Source: RQOF01 sp964461135 (lineage in GTDB: Bacteria; Calditrichota; Calditrichia; RBG-13-44-9). From it: a stretch of 64,000 nucleotides of DNA. The stretch spans positions 31,127 to 95,126 of the forward strand of contig CAYWTB010000010.1 in assembly GCA_964461135.1 (NCBI GenBank), given 5' to 3'. The notes beneath the pieces were generated by a model that worked only from the letters and a program-made list of their open reading frames with translations, was not told the origin of the DNA and made no database searches. Positions 35,469 to 44,496 of the stretch are shown here, piece after piece (position 1 is the first letter of the stretch; every line of letters starts with the position of its first letter). The position numbers were made by a program, and so were the translations under genes.

Positions 35469-36668
35469 TTATCCGTTCTTAATATCCAGTACAATCCTGA
35501 AGGTCGAGCCGAGGCTGGGTTGGGACTCTTTGAGCACAATACTCCCGCCATGATAATCCTCGATAATTCGTTTGGTCAGACTCAGACCCAATCCCCACCC
35601 CCTCTTCTTGGAACTGTATCCGGGTCTGAATATATTTTTCTTTTGACCGGAAGCAATGCCCTTTCCATTGTCCTGCACGTCGATATAAATCTGCTTCTCT
35701 CCCAGAAAATCTGCATAAATATTGATATAACCTCCGTTTCCTTCCAGTGCATCCAGGGCGTTTTTGATGAGATTTTCCATTACCCAGGAAAACAGATCCC
35801 TGTTCAGCAGCAGCGGAGGAAGGGCCGGGTTGATATGTTTGCTTATTTCCACTTTCCCTGATTTGCCAGGGAGCCTCCGTTTAAAATATTCCAGCACATC
35901 CGAAATAATCGAATCAACATCCTCATTCCTCAGATCGGGAACCGACCCGATTTTAGAAAACCGGTTCGCCACCGTTTGCAGGCGATCCAGGTCTTTTTCC
36001 ACATCGGAAACCATCTCGCTTACCTTATCCGGCGAAGATTTCATATATTCCACCCAGCCAATGAGGGAGGAGAGTGGCGTTCCCAGCTGGTGTGCGGTTT
36101 CCTTGGCCATTCCCACCCAGATTAAGCGCTCTTCACTCTTTTTAATGGAGCTGAATCCGGAGTAACCCACCAGGATAAAGAGCGCTACCACCACAATTTC
36201 CACATACGGCAGCCATTTAAGGCGCTGTATAATCTGCGATTGTCCGTAGTGATAATAACCGAGAATGGATCCCTGATAGGAAATGGGGATGGGTTCATTT
36301 ATTCTGTCAAATTCCTGCAGCTTTTTCTCAAGTTTCTCTTTGATCCCGCCGGGCAGGGGACGCTCATTTTGCTGTGGTATATCAATATTTCTCCAGAAGG
36401 CTGGTTCACCCTCCGCATCCGTATAAATGCTGGGATAATCGGCCGTTTGTATGACTTCATTAAAAAAGAAGCTGAGATCCTGAGAATCATCCGAATTGAT
36501 GTTCTCTTCGAATATCTTGACCCTGAATTTTAAAAATTCCCGGGACTGTTCCTGCAGTTCAGTTACCAGAAGCTGAGTATAATATAGAAATCCTATAATG
36601 AGAAGTACTGCCGATGCAAATAAAAAACTCTTGAAATTACCTTTAAACCGGTAGACATTTCTTGCCAC
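35469..36668 (-). CDS. Membrane sensor histidine kinase
   Basis: 399 residues. Two membrane segments (about 15-33 and 152-172) bracket an extracytoplasmic sensor region. The dimerisation helix carries the phospho-acceptor H193 in AKETAHQLGTPLSSL. The ATPase domain has ENLIKNALDALEG (N box), DNGKGI (G1) and GWGLGLSLTKRIIEDYHGG (G2). No response regulator gene is adjacent, so it is an orphan. The input signal is unknown. Confidence 0.92.
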   Translation of the reverse strand: MARNVYRFKGNFKSFLFASAVLLIIGFLYYTQLLVTELQEQSREFLKFRVKIFEENINSDDSQDLSFFFNEVIQTADYPSIYTDAEGEPAFWRNIDIPQQNERPLPGGIKEKLEKKLQEFDRINEPIPISYQGSILGYYHYGQSQIIQRLKWLPYVEIVVVALFILVGYSGFSSIKKSEERLIWVGMAKETAHQLGTPLSSLIGWVEYMKSSPDKVSEMVSDVEKDLDRLQTVANRFSKIGSVPDLRNEDVDSIISDVLEYFKRRLPGKSGKVEISKHINPALPPLLLNRDLFSWVMENLIKNALDALEGNGGYINIYADFLGEKQIYIDVQDNGKGIASGQKKNIFRPGYSSKKRGWGLGLSLTKRIIEDYHGGSIVLKESQPSLGSTFRIVLDIKNG

Positions 36669-37028
36669 TTTTTTTAATCCTTTATTCTTCGCCTAAAATT
36701 AGATGCTGCTCCCCACAATTCCAATATACTTTTTCAAATAAAAAGTCCCGGAACGCGAGTTTTCCTTATTTCCCGGTAAAAGTAAAAAATCAATTTTTAC
36801 ATTTGCCTGCAGTTTCTTAATTTACTGTGAATTCGAGGTAAATTTTATAATAATCATTTAATAAATGACACCCGGTGCAAGATCTGGTTTGAGAGATGAA
36901 AGCATAATCCAACCCGCCCCTCTTTTTTCTATAAGGGAGGGTTGCCAAAAGCGGGGAGGATTATTAAAAACCTGCTTGTTTTCTTATGTCGAACTCACGT
37001 TAATTTAACAGAAAATTCGGGAGCACTC
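36669..37028. other. Intergenic region between divergent genes
   Basis: 360 bp between the histidine kinase and the dCMP deaminase. The frame of the deaminase stays open to about 36942 but lacks conserved sequence there. No repeat or RNA gene seen. Confidence 0.35.
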
Positions 37029-37526
37029 ATGAAGCCTCTCTATCTGAGCTGGGATGAATACTTTATGGGGATCGCGCTTTTCACCTCCCTGAGATCCAAG
37101 GATCCCAGCAGCAAGGTGGGGGCAGTTATTGTGAACCACAAGAACAGGATTGTCGGTACCGGCTATAACGGATTCATTGCCGGTGCAGATGAAACCGCTT
37201 TCAGCTGGGAGAGGGAGGGTGAATGGCTGCACACTAAATATCCATACGTGGTCCACGCGGAAGCTAACGCTATTCTCAACTCTACCACCAGCCTGATGGA
37301 TGACTGTCGTATTTACTCAACACTCTTTCCCTGTAATGAGTGTGCTAAAAAAATTGCTCAGAAGGAAATAAAAGAGGTGATTTTTTTATCAGATAAATAC
37401 CGGGACCAGGATTTTCATGCAGCGTCCGTCAAGATATTCCGGGTATGCGGCATCAAAACGAGGTGTCTCGAAATGGCATCTCTCTCCGAGATTATTGAAA
37501 AATTTTCTCCCTTTCTGAATCCGTGA
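37029..37526 (+). CDS. Deoxycytidylate (dCMP) deaminase family protein
   Basis: 165 residues from ATG at 37029, preceded by GGGAG; an upstream in-frame start exists but adds no conserved sequence. The zinc site is formed by HAEANAIL and PCNECAKKI, with the Glu as proton shuttle. SKDPSSKVGAVIV and GYNGF are hallmarks of dCMP deaminase/ComEB. It makes dUMP, the substrate of thymidylate synthase; a ThyX homologue is at 52310. Confidence 0.9.
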   Translation: MKPLYLSWDEYFMGIALFTSLRSKDPSSKVGAVIVNHKNRIVGTGYNGFIAGADETAFSWEREGEWLHTKYPYVVHAEANAILNSTTSLMDDCRIYSTLFPCNECAKKIAQKEIKEVIFLSDKYRDQDFHAASVKIFRVCGIKTRCLEMASLSEIIEKFSPFLNP

Positions 37527-37540
37527 ACAGCAACCTCATC

Positions 37541-37569
37541 TTGACACAAGGTTTATTATTTTGTAAAAT
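37541..37569 (+). promoter_or_regulatory. Strong sigma-70-type promoter upstream of the 37600 gene
   Basis: TTGACA (37541-37546, perfect), 17-bp spacer, TAAAAT (37564-37569). A leader of about 25 bp with AGGAGG leads to the ATG at 37600. Confidence 0.75.
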
Positions 37570-37599
37570 AACCCATTAAAAATTATTTCAGGAGGAACA

Positions 37600-38832
37600 A
37601 TGAAACAGTTTCATTTTAATTTCAAGGATGTTTTCCGGGCCCCCAGGCTGGCATTCAGTATTCAACGAATCTGGATAAACGGGACCGGCTTTCTGACCGG
37701 ATATATCGCTTACCTTATTCTGGCTTATGTGAGTCTGTTGTTGGGCGGATACAGCTTTAGTTACATCTGGGAATATGCCGGACTTCTGCCTTGCGCTTTT
37801 GCCTTGCCGGTACCCTGGTATGCCATGATTATATATGCCCTGGCTCTTGTTGTCTGGTTCGCCATAATCCTGTTAACCAACACGGCGGTTTCACGGGTTG
37901 TCTATATGAATCTGCGGGATGAACTTTTTTATACCTGGACTCAGTCCTATAAATTTGCCCTTAAAAAGTGGATATCCTCTCTGGGGGCCATGATTACCTT
38001 TATTTTTATCATTGGTTTCTTTGTGGTCGCCGCACTGGTCATGGGACTTGTCGGGTGGATTCCTTATGTGGGTGAACTGGGTATGGCTCTGCTGACCATG
38101 CCCTATATTCTTTCTGCCCTGCTGTTATTTTTTATTGCCATCGCTTTTGGAGTCAGTATGTTTTTTGTCCCGGCAATTATCGCCACCTCAGATGAGGATG
38201 CGCTGGGGGGGGTGTTTCAGTCTTTCAGTATCACATTTAATCAACCCTGGAGGCTGGTGGTATATGTTTTCATCCTTGGCGTTCTTTATGTGGTGGGTGT
38301 TTTCCTGTTTGCCCTGGCTCTCAAGATCTCCTACGGAGTTTTCATTTTTCTGTTTTCTATTGGAATGGGAGAAAAAATCCTTCAGGTTCAACAACAGGCC
38401 CTCTATGTTATTGATCACTCTCTTCCGGCCCTCTACTCCTGGGCTCAACTGTTGCCGGGGGATATGGGCAGTTGGGTTTATCTTTCCTCCCCGCACCCCT
38501 GGATTCCGGAGATGGCCGGAACCATCGTGGTTTCAGGATACATTATGGCAATTTTTCTGCTCTTCCTGGGAGGAACGGTGATTGTTTATGGCGAAGCTAT
38601 CTTTAATGCCGGATTGACCATTATCTACACAATTCTATATAAATTACAGGAAAAGGAAAGCCTTCTGGAGCGGGAAGACGAAGAGCTGAAAGAGGAAGAG
38701 GAAGAGGAAGAAGAGACCAAAGAAGAGGCGGAAGAACCGGAAGCAAAAGTAACGGAAAAACCGGCTGCGGCCCCTGCAAAAAAATCCCGCAAACCTGTAA
38801 CCAAACCCAAAAAGCCGCGCAAAAAAGAATGA
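37600..38832 (+). CDS. Multi-spanning membrane protein with charged C-terminal tail
   Basis: 410 residues with about six membrane helices between residues 25 and 345. A tail of about 60 residues starts with a run of Glu and Lys (near 355-385) and turns into a Lys/Pro/Ala-rich basic end (KKSRKPVTKPKKPRKKE), which may bind nucleic acid, ribosomes or an acidic partner. The core is rich in Gly, Trp and Tyr and has no catalytic motif. It has a near-consensus promoter and a strong terminator, so it is probably a single-gene transcript. Family not recognised. Confidence 0.75.
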   Translation: MKQFHFNFKDVFRAPRLAFSIQRIWINGTGFLTGYIAYLILAYVSLLLGGYSFSYIWEYAGLLPCAFALPVPWYAMIIYALALVVWFAIILLTNTAVSRVVYMNLRDELFYTWTQSYKFALKKWISSLGAMITFIFIIGFFVVAALVMGLVGWIPYVGELGMALLTMPYILSALLLFFIAIAFGVSMFFVPAIIATSDEDALGGVFQSFSITFNQPWRLVVYVFILGVLYVVGVFLFALALKISYGVFIFLFSIGMGEKILQVQQQALYVIDHSLPALYSWAQLLPGDMGSWVYLSSPHPWIPEMAGTIVVSGYIMAIFLLFLGGTVIVYGEAIFNAGLTIIYTILYKLQEKESLLEREDEELKEEEEEEEETKEEAEEPEAKVTEKPAAAPAKKSRKPVTKPKKPRKKE

Positions 38833-38838
38833 CCGATA

Positions 38839-38880
38839 AACATAAAAACGGGTGATGTGTCTGTTACCCGTTTTTATGTT
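38839..38880. terminator. Bidirectional rho-independent terminator
   Basis: AACATAAAAACGGGT (38839-38853) and ACCCGTTTTTATGTT (38866-38880) form a perfect 15-bp stem with a 12-base loop. The T and A runs suit both the rightward gene and the leftward ABC operon that ends at 38990. Confidence 0.85.
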
Positions 38881-38989
38881 CCCGTACATTAATAAAAACC
38901 GAACTCCCTTAATCGCACAGCATATTTAAAAGGGATTTGCCATTATTACCGGATAAGGACAGATTTAAGTTTTTAAATGTGATTATATT

Positions 38990-40492
38990 TCATTTTCGTC
39001 CGATTAAAATGGCAAAAATCTCCTTCAGTCTTGGTTTTTTCCCGTAAAGCAGACTGCCCGCCCGGAATAGTTTTCCGGCAAAAAATATACTGATAATAAT
39101 GGAGACCACCATAATACCGGTGGAAATCAGATAATCCAGGGGAGGGGGGTTTCCCAGTGGCGTTCGCAGGATCATAAAGGTTGGAGTAAGGGGCGGAACG
39201 AAGGATAGGATCCTCACCAGCAGAGAATTTGGGGTCTGCAGCACCAAAACCGCCAGTACAATGGGAAAAATAGACAACATTCTCATGAACTGGTTGAGGT
39301 GGTGGGCGTCTTCTTCATTGGAAAAGAGTGAGCCGATTCCCACAAAAATGGAGGCAAAATAGAGATATCCGAGAACAAAGTACAGGAGAAACAGGCAGGC
39401 ATTTGTGAGGTTCAGGAAAGAAATCTGGCTGGCATTCAGTACATTAAACCCAATAAGCAGCAGTGTTAAACCGTACCAGATAATGATCTGAAAAATGCCC
39501 AGCAGACCCAGTCCCATGATTTTGCCGGCTACCAGCTGATAATGATTTACCGAAGACAGCAGCAGCTCGATAACCCGGTTGGTTTTTTCTTTTAATACCC
39601 CGCTGAACAGAAAACCGCTGGACGTGAAAATACTGATAAAGAGAAACAGCACCACGATGATGGGACCCAGGTAATTTATTATAAAATCGAATTCCTCCTT
39701 ATCATCTCCCTGCAACTGGATTTCCCGAAAAAGAACGGGCTCCAGCCATTCCTGTATTTTATCTACCCGCAATCCTTCCTGCTTCAGCCTTTGTTCAACA
39801 ATAACCACCTGAACGGCCCGCTTCAGGGGTTCAATTTCCAGGAAATTGGAGGGAAGGAGGGAATGAAATTCGACAATTCCCTGCGAAAATTCCTGCGTAT
39901 CAATTAGCAGATAGCCCTCCAGCTGCAAGATATTCAGCAGATGATCTGCATATCGCATGGTCTCAATCCGCCACAGGGAATCTGCCTGCAGCTTGGCGTG
40001 TTGATACTCGATCTGTGCCAGATCACGCGCTTCCCGCGTTTGGATAAGCTCATCATAAGTGGTTCTCAGTGAGGCTTCCCGCCCGGTGGATTTGGGTTTC
40101 TGAAAAACAAACTTACGGCGTTCTTTTATGGTATTGTAAGCGTCTTCAAGACTGTCCAGGTCCTTCTTCAGGCCGGCAACGTTTTCAAAGCGTATCCTCA
40201 TGGCCGGTGTGGTATCCGCCTTAATTGTTATAAAACGCATGAAAGGGGGAATTGTAGAGCCAGCATTAACGTCCACAAAACGTTCCTGGATTCCCTGACA
40301 CAGACCGGTAGTATCAAACTCCACACAACCCAGCATTCGGACACGGTTTTGACCCGGATCTTCCAGAAAGAGTGTGGGAATCAAAACGATTCCGGCGAAA
40401 ATGACCGGTGAAACAAAGGTGGATATCAGAAAACTCCAGGATTTAAAGTGCCGGATAAATTCCCACCAGGTTATAATTAAAAACGATTTCAT
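38990..40492 (-). CDS. ABC-2 type transporter permease (NatB-like)
   Basis: 500 residues: one N-terminal membrane segment (about 20-40), a large extracytoplasmic domain (about 45-270) with a coiled-coil stretch, then five or six helices, as in NatB/ABC2 exporters. KEKTNRVIELLLSSV is the conserved coupling segment typical of this class. Its start overlaps the end of the ATPase gene by four bases. The pair probably exports ions or small molecules; the substrate is not known. Confidence 0.88.
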   Translation of the reverse strand: MKSFLIITWWEFIRHFKSWSFLISTFVSPVIFAGIVLIPTLFLEDPGQNRVRMLGCVEFDTTGLCQGIQERFVDVNAGSTIPPFMRFITIKADTTPAMRIRFENVAGLKKDLDSLEDAYNTIKERRKFVFQKPKSTGREASLRTTYDELIQTREARDLAQIEYQHAKLQADSLWRIETMRYADHLLNILQLEGYLLIDTQEFSQGIVEFHSLLPSNFLEIEPLKRAVQVVIVEQRLKQEGLRVDKIQEWLEPVLFREIQLQGDDKEEFDFIINYLGPIIVVLFLFISIFTSSGFLFSGVLKEKTNRVIELLLSSVNHYQLVAGKIMGLGLLGIFQIIIWYGLTLLLIGFNVLNASQISFLNLTNACLFLLYFVLGYLYFASIFVGIGSLFSNEEDAHHLNQFMRMLSIFPIVLAVLVLQTPNSLLVRILSFVPPLTPTFMILRTPLGNPPPLDYLISTGIMVVSIIISIFFAGKLFRAGSLLYGKKPRLKEIFAILIGRK

Positions 40493-41394
40493 TTTCCAAT
40501 ATTCTTTATGGTTTGTATAAAAATATCATGCAGACTCGGTTTATGTATTTCAATCCGGGAAATTTCAATCGTCTGAATAATTTCCTGCATAATCTGTCTT
40601 ATCGGTGCATTTCCATCCAGATAAAGATAAATAACCGAATTCTGGACATCTATTTTCCGGATACTGGGTATTTTTTTGAGGATTTCTGGTTTCTGAGACG
40701 TTTCCAGTACAATCATATTCTGGTAAAAATTTTTTCGGATCTGTTCAAGGGAGCCCTGCAAAACCGCTTTTCCCTGATTTATGAGCACAAAATAATCGCA
40801 CGTGGTTTCCGCTTCGGCCAATTGGTGGGTGGAAATCAGAATGGTTTTTCCTTCATCCCGCAGCGAAAAAATTTTCTGCTGTAGTCTTTCCTGGTTTATG
40901 GGATCCAATCCCCACATGGGTTCATCCATAACCAGAATTTCAGGATTATGGATCAGGCTGACCAGGAATTGCAGCTTCTGCTGCATTCCCCTGGACAAGT
41001 GGCCAACAGGCTCTTCCATGTAGTCAATCATCTCAAAGCTGTCCAGCAGGCGAACGGTTTCCACATGACTTTTTCGCCGTGACAGATTTTTCAGGCGGCC
41101 AAAATAAAGCATTACATCCATCACACTGTATTTCTGATACAAACCCCGTTCTTCTGGCAAATACCCGATCTGATTCCGTATATTTTTATTTATGGGTTTA
41201 TCATCGAAAGTGATTTTGCCGCTGTCCGGTCTCAGAATATCCAGAATCATGCGGAGGGTGGTGGTTTTTCCGGCGCCATTGGGGCCCAGTAATCCCAGGA
41301 TTCTTCCGGGATGTACCGTAAAGGAGAGGTGGCTCACCACCGGTTTTTCTTTGAAGGTCTTGTTTATTTTGTCAATATGAACTCGCATGGACAC
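40489..41394 (-). CDS. ABC transporter ATP-binding protein (NatA-like)
   Basis: 301 residues. Walker A is GPNGAGKTTT (about 35-44), the signature LSRGMQQK, Walker B ILVMDEP and the H-loop ISTHQ. DPINQERLQ after Walker B and the C-terminal extension match NatA/drug-efflux ATPases. It powers the NatB-like permease encoded just downstream. Confidence 0.92.
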   Translation of the reverse strand: MSMRVHIDKINKTFKEKPVVSHLSFTVHPGRILGLLGPNGAGKTTTLRMILDILRPDSGKITFDDKPINKNIRNQIGYLPEERGLYQKYSVMDVMLYFGRLKNLSRRKSHVETVRLLDSFEMIDYMEEPVGHLSRGMQQKLQFLVSLIHNPEILVMDEPMWGLDPINQERLQQKIFSLRDEGKTILISTHQLAEAETTCDYFVLINQGKAVLQGSLEQIRKNFYQNMIVLETSQKPEILKKIPSIRKIDVQNSVIYLYLDGNAPIRQIMQEIIQTIEISRIEIHKPSLHDIFIQTIKNIGK

Positions 41395-41501
41395 CTGAAT
41401 ACGAACATATTTTAATATCCGGTTGAATCATTCTTTTTATTCATATCATTAGAAAGAAAATATAATATCATTATTTTATTTTTACACCAAAGATCACAAT
41501 T

Positions 41502-42059
41502 CTAACTCTGCTTATTTTCAGCGAATTCAATCCTACCCCCGGTGGTGGTTATTAATTCCTGTTTCAGTGCCTCCCACCGGGAGGGTAAAACCCGAATGAA
41601 CGCTTCCATTCCATCGGCCGTGGCGTCTTCTTTAATACGGCCGCCATACCGCTGAACGGCATGCTGAACTTTGTTAATGAGATCGAAAGAATAAAACACC
41701 CGCATGGTGAGGTAATTGGGTTTTCGTTTAATCACTGCTTCCCGTATAACCGCTTTCGCACAACCACTATATGCACGGGCCAGCCCGCCGGTTCCCAATT
41801 TTGTGCCGCCAAAATAGCGGGTGACCAGCAGCAGAACATTACACAGCTCATATTTATCTATCATGGAGAGAATGGGCCGTCCCGCAGTTCCCGATGGTTC
41901 TCCGTCATCAGAATACCGGAATTCCGCTTCATCCATACGATAAGCGAAACAGTTGTGAGTGGCATCGTGAAAACGCTGACGTATTTCCCGGATCTTTCTT
42001 TCGGCCGACTCTTTATCGGGGACGGGGAAGATGTTTCCAATAAAAACCGATCCCTTCAC
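41502..42059 (-). CDS. YigZ/IMPACT family protein
   Basis: 185 residues from GTG. The YigZ fold shows ATHNCFAYR, DDGEPSGTAGRPIL and VTRYFGGTKLGTGGLARAY. A DUF1949-like C-terminal half follows. Homologous sequence continues upstream of the GTG (IEPDNFLTVEKTASVDIKV) without a standard start. An ATG at 42130 (MEGSES) joins it only if one base is missing near 42112. So the true N-terminus is about 22 residues longer, or the gene is frameshifted. Proposed roles in translation control are not established. Confidence 0.82.
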   Translation of the reverse strand: MKGSVFIGNIFPVPDKESAERKIREIRQRFHDATHNCFAYRMDEAEFRYSDDGEPSGTAGRPILSMIDKYELCNVLLLVTRYFGGTKLGTGGLARAYSGCAKAVIREAVIKRKPNYLTMRVFYSFDLINKVQHAVQRYGGRIKEDATADGMEAFIRVLPSRWEALKQELITTTGGRIEFAENKQS

Positions 42060-42205
42060 TTTTATGTCGACGGAAGCGGTCTTCTCAACAGTCAGGAAAT
42101 TGTCCGGTTCTATGATTCTGATCCTTCCATGTGATTGAAAAATTTAACTATTTTACTAAATATAATCAAGATAACAACGTATAAAGCGAACGGGCAATAG
42201 TATTT

Positions 42206-42349
42206 TAGCCCGCTTAATTCACAAAAACCGATATAATGTATCAAAGTTGTTATATTCTTAAAAATTAAATGGCCCCGGTCTTCACACCGGGAATTAAAGA
42301 ATCCGGTATATTTGGGCGTTAGCCTCTATTTGTGAATCAAGCAGGTTAC
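42206..42349 (+). repeat. MITE-like dispersed repeat, copy A
   Basis: About 144 bp. It starts CCCGCTTAATTCACAAAAA and ends TTTGTGAATCAAGCAGG, so the ends form imperfect inverted repeats of about 15 bp. The interior has GATATAATGTATCAAAG, ATTAAATGGCCCCGGTCTTC and TTTGGGCGTTAGCCTC, each found nearly unchanged in the copy at 63844 on the other strand. No ORF inside. Confidence 0.85.
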
Positions 42350-42419
42350 GATAAAAACACAACTCATTTTTTTTCTGCAATCCTGGGAAAAAAATTTTTA
42401 TATTCATGATATATGTATA

Positions 42420-42701
42420 CAGGAACTTTGAGGATATATTTATCATGATGCCGGATAGCTTCAAAAATTTTTGTAAACAGGCTTCGCTATCTGCAGGCCC
42501 CCGGTGGATCTCCGGGACCGGTGGCACAATTCACGCGAAGAGCGGGACAAAACCCCTGTCCTTGCCCGTTCCATTTCAGGCCAAGACGGTTCATGGGTGC
42601 ACGCTCACCCGCAACGCAAAGAAGATGACCGGGCCAACGCTTCCCCCTGGTTCACTGTTGCATGTAAAAACCAGCCAGTTGTTTATTTGCAGAAAGAATG
42701 A
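42420..42701 (+). other. Unassigned region with a GC-rich coding-like fragment
   Basis: Between the repeat and the GAF-GGDEF gene the sequence turns from AT-rich to GC-rich at about 42490. One frame, stop to stop, reads GFAICRPPVDLRDRWHNSRE and continues to SPWFTVACKNQPVVYLQKE before a stop at 42699-42701. It has no plausible start and I do not recognise it. It may be the 3' remnant of a lost or transferred gene. Confidence 0.35.
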
Positions 42702-42755
42702 AAACAGTTTTCATTTTCACCATTAGAATTTTATCAATAATAGGTCATTTGTAAT

Positions 42756-43799
42756 ATGGAAACCAATGAAAAAACGTCTCTGCCAAATCAGATGCTGCAG
42801 GAGGTTTTTATGCCCTGCCTTCAGATTGGTAAATTGCTGACCTCCACTCTTAATCTGCGTGAGATTTTATCCCTGATAATGAATAAAATTAGCCAGCTGG
42901 TTGAAGCGGAAAACTGGTCTCTGTTGTTGAAAGACGAGGAAACGGGAGAACTGTATTTTGAGGTGGTGGTAGGAATAGATAAAGCGCTAGTTGATGATGT
43001 GAAGATTCCTCTGGGAATAGGTATCGCCGGAATAGTAGCCCAGAGCGGTGAGCCATTATTTATTGAAAATGCCGAGAAAGACAACCGGGTTTATCGTGAG
43101 GTGGACCGAAGATCCGGTTTTACCACAAAATCTCTGATTTGCCTGCCGCTGAAAATCCATGGCAAAACACTGGGGGTTATTGAGATTGTAAATGTGGAAG
43201 ATCCAGAAACCTTCCGAAAAATGAAATTACCGGTACTATCCATACTGGCAGATTACGCTGCCATTGCCATAGAGAATTCCCACTATCTATCCAAAATCCA
43301 CAAGATGAGTATCACCGACGAATATACCGGTCTGTATAATGCTCGCTATATGCATATGATTTTGCCTGGCCTGCTGCAGGAAAGTAAAACAAAAAAAGAA
43401 AAAACAGCAGTAGCTTTCGTGGATATCGACAATTTTAAACGGGTAGTGGATACTTATGGTCATCTGGCGGGCTCCGCGGTTCTGAGGGAGATCGGAGAAA
43501 CCATCACCGGCTTTATGAATGAGCGGGACCTGCTTATAAAATATGGCGGTGATGAATACATTCTGATCCTTCCCGGGCGCTCTAAAAAAGATGCATTAAA
43601 ACTCAGCAGAGAAATTCTGGGCCGCATCCGTGAATCCAGCTTCCTAAACCACGAGAAAATCCCGGTAAAATTAACTGCCAGCTTCGGCATAGCCGTTTTT
43701 CCCGATGACGCTGATAGCCACAAGGATCTGCTGCTGCGGGCGGATGACTGCATGTATAAAGTAAAAAAATCAACTAAAAACGATGTAGGTACCATTTGA
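42756..43799 (+). CDS. GAF-GGDEF protein (probable diguanylate cyclase)
   Basis: 347 residues. A GAF domain (about 25-170) starts LNLREILSLIMNKISQLVEAENWSLL and should sense a small ligand. The GGDEF domain begins ITDEYTGLYNARYMH and has YGGDEY, where Tyr replaces the usual Phe. The RxxD inhibitory site is lost (NERD), so no product feedback is expected, unlike the protein at 2710. No signal peptide: cytosolic. It is 18 bp upstream of a GNAT gene. Confidence 0.88.
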   Translation: METNEKTSLPNQMLQEVFMPCLQIGKLLTSTLNLREILSLIMNKISQLVEAENWSLLLKDEETGELYFEVVVGIDKALVDDVKIPLGIGIAGIVAQSGEPLFIENAEKDNRVYREVDRRSGFTTKSLICLPLKIHGKTLGVIEIVNVEDPETFRKMKLPVLSILADYAAIAIENSHYLSKIHKMSITDEYTGLYNARYMHMILPGLLQESKTKKEKTAVAFVDIDNFKRVVDTYGHLAGSAVLREIGETITGFMNERDLLIKYGGDEYILILPGRSKKDALKLSREILGRIRESSFLNHEKIPVKLTASFGIAVFPDDADSHKDLLLRADDCMYKVKKSTKNDVGTI

Positions 43800-43817
43800 A
43801 AAAACTATGGGGATTTT

Positions 43818-44396
43818 ATGTCCGGCAGGGTCCAAATTGAGTATCACCCCTTAACACCAGAACGTTGGGACGATTTTATCAGGCTTTTCGGGAAAAATGG
43901 GGCATGCGGCGGTTGCTGGTGCATGTGGTGGCGGCTCAGCCGGGCACAGTTTAACCGCCAAAAGGGAAACCCTAACAGGAAATCCATGAAGGGGCTGGTG
44001 GACGGCGGGACTATTCCTGGGATTATCGCCTACGCAGACGGAATTCCGGTGGGATGGTGTTCTGTAGCTCCCCGGGAGCATTATCCCCGACTGGCGGGAT
44101 CACGAATTATGCAACCCGTTGATGACAAGCCGGTATGGTCTATCGTCTGCCTTTTCGTGGATAAGAAATACCGTCGCAAGGGGATCAGTACCGGACTTAT
44201 TCAATATGCCACAACATATGTCAAGCAGAACGGTGGTCATATTGTGGAAGGTTATCCGGTAGAACCTAAAAAGGAAAACGTTCCGGGAGTTTTTGTCTAT
44301 ACCGGGCTTGCAACCGCTTTCCGGGCAGCCGGTTTTAAGGAAGTGGCCAGACGTGCTGAAACACGTCCCTTAATGCGATATTACATCCGCGGTTAA
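43818..44396 (+). CDS. GNAT-family N-acetyltransferase
   Basis: 192 residues. The acetyl-CoA loop is KKYRRKGISTGLIQYA, and the upstream strand is PVWSIVCLFV. A Cys/Trp-rich N-terminal GACGGCWCMWWR is seen in a subset of GNAT proteins. The C-terminus has FRAAGFKEVARR. The substrate is unknown. It sits just after the GAF-GGDEF gene. Confidence 0.85.
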   Translation: MSGRVQIEYHPLTPERWDDFIRLFGKNGACGGCWCMWWRLSRAQFNRQKGNPNRKSMKGLVDGGTIPGIIAYADGIPVGWCSVAPREHYPRLAGSRIMQPVDDKPVWSIVCLFVDKKYRRKGISTGLIQYATTYVKQNGGHIVEGYPVEPKKENVPGVFVYTGLATAFRAAGFKEVARRAETRPLMRYYIRG

Positions 44397-44410
44397 ATCA
44401 GAAGGTTACA

Positions 44411-44450
44411 CAGGGGATAGCTCCCGTATATTCGGGAACCATCCCTGTTT
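44411..44450. terminator. Probable terminator between convergent genes
   Basis: CAGGGGATAGCTCCCG, a six-base loop and CGGGAACCATCCCTG form an imperfect stem, followed by TTTATT. It lies between the GNAT gene and the OmpA gene. Confidence 0.55.
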
Positions 44451-44496
44451 ATTAAAAGAGGGGTGTTTTCCGTCCGGTTATTTCTGCGGACAGCAA

